Program-made: the position numbers and the translations under genes
The notes under the pieces: model-generated
What the model was told of the DNA's origin: nothing
Seen by the model: only the letters and a program-made list of their open reading frames with translations
Database searches by the model: none
Part shown: positions 63,227-64,000 of the stretch, in pieces
How the letters are laid out: each line of letters opens with the position of its first letter
How positions within the stretch are numbered: position 1 is the stretch's first letter
NCBI GenBank assembly: GCA_943736015.1
Contig: OX031058.1
Span: 24,019,001 to 24,083,000, forward strand
Direction of reading: 5' to 3'
DNA: 64,000 bases
DNA from: Tridacna crocea
Taxonomy: Eukaryota > Mollusca > Bivalvia > Cardiida > Cardiidae

Positions 63227-64000
63227 TTTAGATCCACTGGCCAAAGGCCAGCGAGCTATTATCATGGCGTTGTGTCCGTCGTGCGTCCGTCCGTCCGTCC
63301 GTTTGTCCGTCTGTCCGTAAACCTTTTCTTTAAAAAACTTCTCCTCAGAAACTATTAATTGGATTTTTACCAAATTTCACAGGAATGTTCCTTAGGTGGC
63401 CTTCTTTCAAATTTCTTCAAATAATTATTGTGTTCCATGAAAAATTCTGGTTGCCATGGCAACCAAAGTTAAAAACCTTTAAAAATCTTCTCCTCCGAAA
63501 CCGCTAATTGGATAGCATTATTATTTTGCAGGAATGTTCCTTAGGTATAGGTCTACAGAATTCCTTAAAAGAAAAAGGATCCGTAAAAAACATGGCTTTT
63601 ATGGGAAACTCATTTTCCTTTTATGGTATAAAGTACAATCTTTGAAAAATTTCTTCTCTCAAACTATTTGTTGGATTTCATTGTTGTATTGCAGGTTAGT
63701 CCTATGGTGGTAAGTCTTTACCATACAATCCTGACTTTTAATGTCCCTAAAGAAGAAGTCTTTGGAAAACACTCTTGGAAAAGGAGAAAATGCTGGTAAT
63801 CAGCATTTTCTCCTTTTCTCTCAGTGTTTTCATCAAAGAGAGAAATAATCATTTCATCAATGTTTAATTTGTTGTCTGCAAATGCTTTTAGTTTGGTCAC
63901 ATCCCAAATTGTGTCATTTGGTAAAGAGTTAAAGATGGTTGCTTTACATAATCTAGTAATCCTTTCATATAAAACAAGAGTACCTCTGCACTTTTATTAG
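63227..64000 (+). mobile_element. Helentron-like composite, truncated by the window end
   Basis: The 5' end is TTTTTAGATCCACTGGCC-AAA-GGCCAGCGAGCT followed by a GTCCGTCCGTCC run. It matches the 53881 and 47908 copies, including the nested P MITE at the same internal position. Its 3' end lies beyond 64000. Confidence 0.75.
63712..63935 (+). mobile_element. P1 MITE nested in the terminal Helentron-like composite
   Basis: From TCTTTACCATACAATCC to TCATTTGGTAAAGAGTTAA, core GCTGGTAATCAGC. The right palindrome arm has lost about 10 bp (CAGTGTTTTCATCAAAGAG). Confidence 0.72.

Overview
The window is eukaryotic, intron-rich, AT-rich nuclear DNA, most likely from a bivalve mollusc. I base this on the one recognisable gene, an animal Na+/Ca2+ exchanger, and on the repeat content: Helentron-like elements with tandem core repeats of about 145-167 bp (the architecture of oyster 'pearl' elements), a tRNA-derived SINE and very many small palindromic DNA transposons. 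The species cannot be fixed from the sequence alone.

The only convincing host gene is the 3' end of a plus-strand SLC8/NCX gene. Three exons (19671-19781, 23195-23353 and 27658-28037) encode the last 216 residues: the acidic loop after the second calcium-binding domain, the second half of the transmembrane domain with the alpha-2 repeat, and the C-terminus. All splice sites are canonical and phase 1. The upstream exons are outside the window, so everything from 1 to 19670 appears to be one long intron. Downstream of 28037 I find a probable 3' UTR and then intergenic DNA with no recognisable host gene up to 64000.

Nearly everything else is mobile-element sequence. (1) An abundant family of about 230-bp elements, here called P, has TTAA at both ends, CCCTTTACC-type terminal inverted repeats and a central palindrome of roughly 65 bp. 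These are features of piggyBac-like MITEs. I list about 55 copies and remnants in two main sequence subfamilies (P1 and P2) plus end and core variants. (2) Several sequence-unrelated families share one Helentron/HINE-like layout: a 5' terminal hairpin, its inverted copy just inside the 3' end, a 3' hairpin followed by CTTG or CTAG, insertion at T-runs without target duplication, and often a core tandem array. (3) There is a 2.2-kb hAT-like element at 4415-6637, a GC-rich TIR element at 20088-21210, a tRNA-SINE near 56190-56550, a pogo/Tc5-type transposase relic at 62859-62990, a second palindromic repeat family, and two minisatellites.

The most informative structure is a direct segmental duplication, 47569-51600 versus 58211-61022. 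The right copy keeps the empty sites for one P MITE and one Helentron-like element present in the left copy, which shows directly how each inserted. Elsewhere insertions are nested to three levels (23780-27100), P elements are chained through shared TTAA sites (13884-15415), and one P element sits inside another (38603-39038). I see no CRISPR, rRNA, bacterial operon or intact viral gene.
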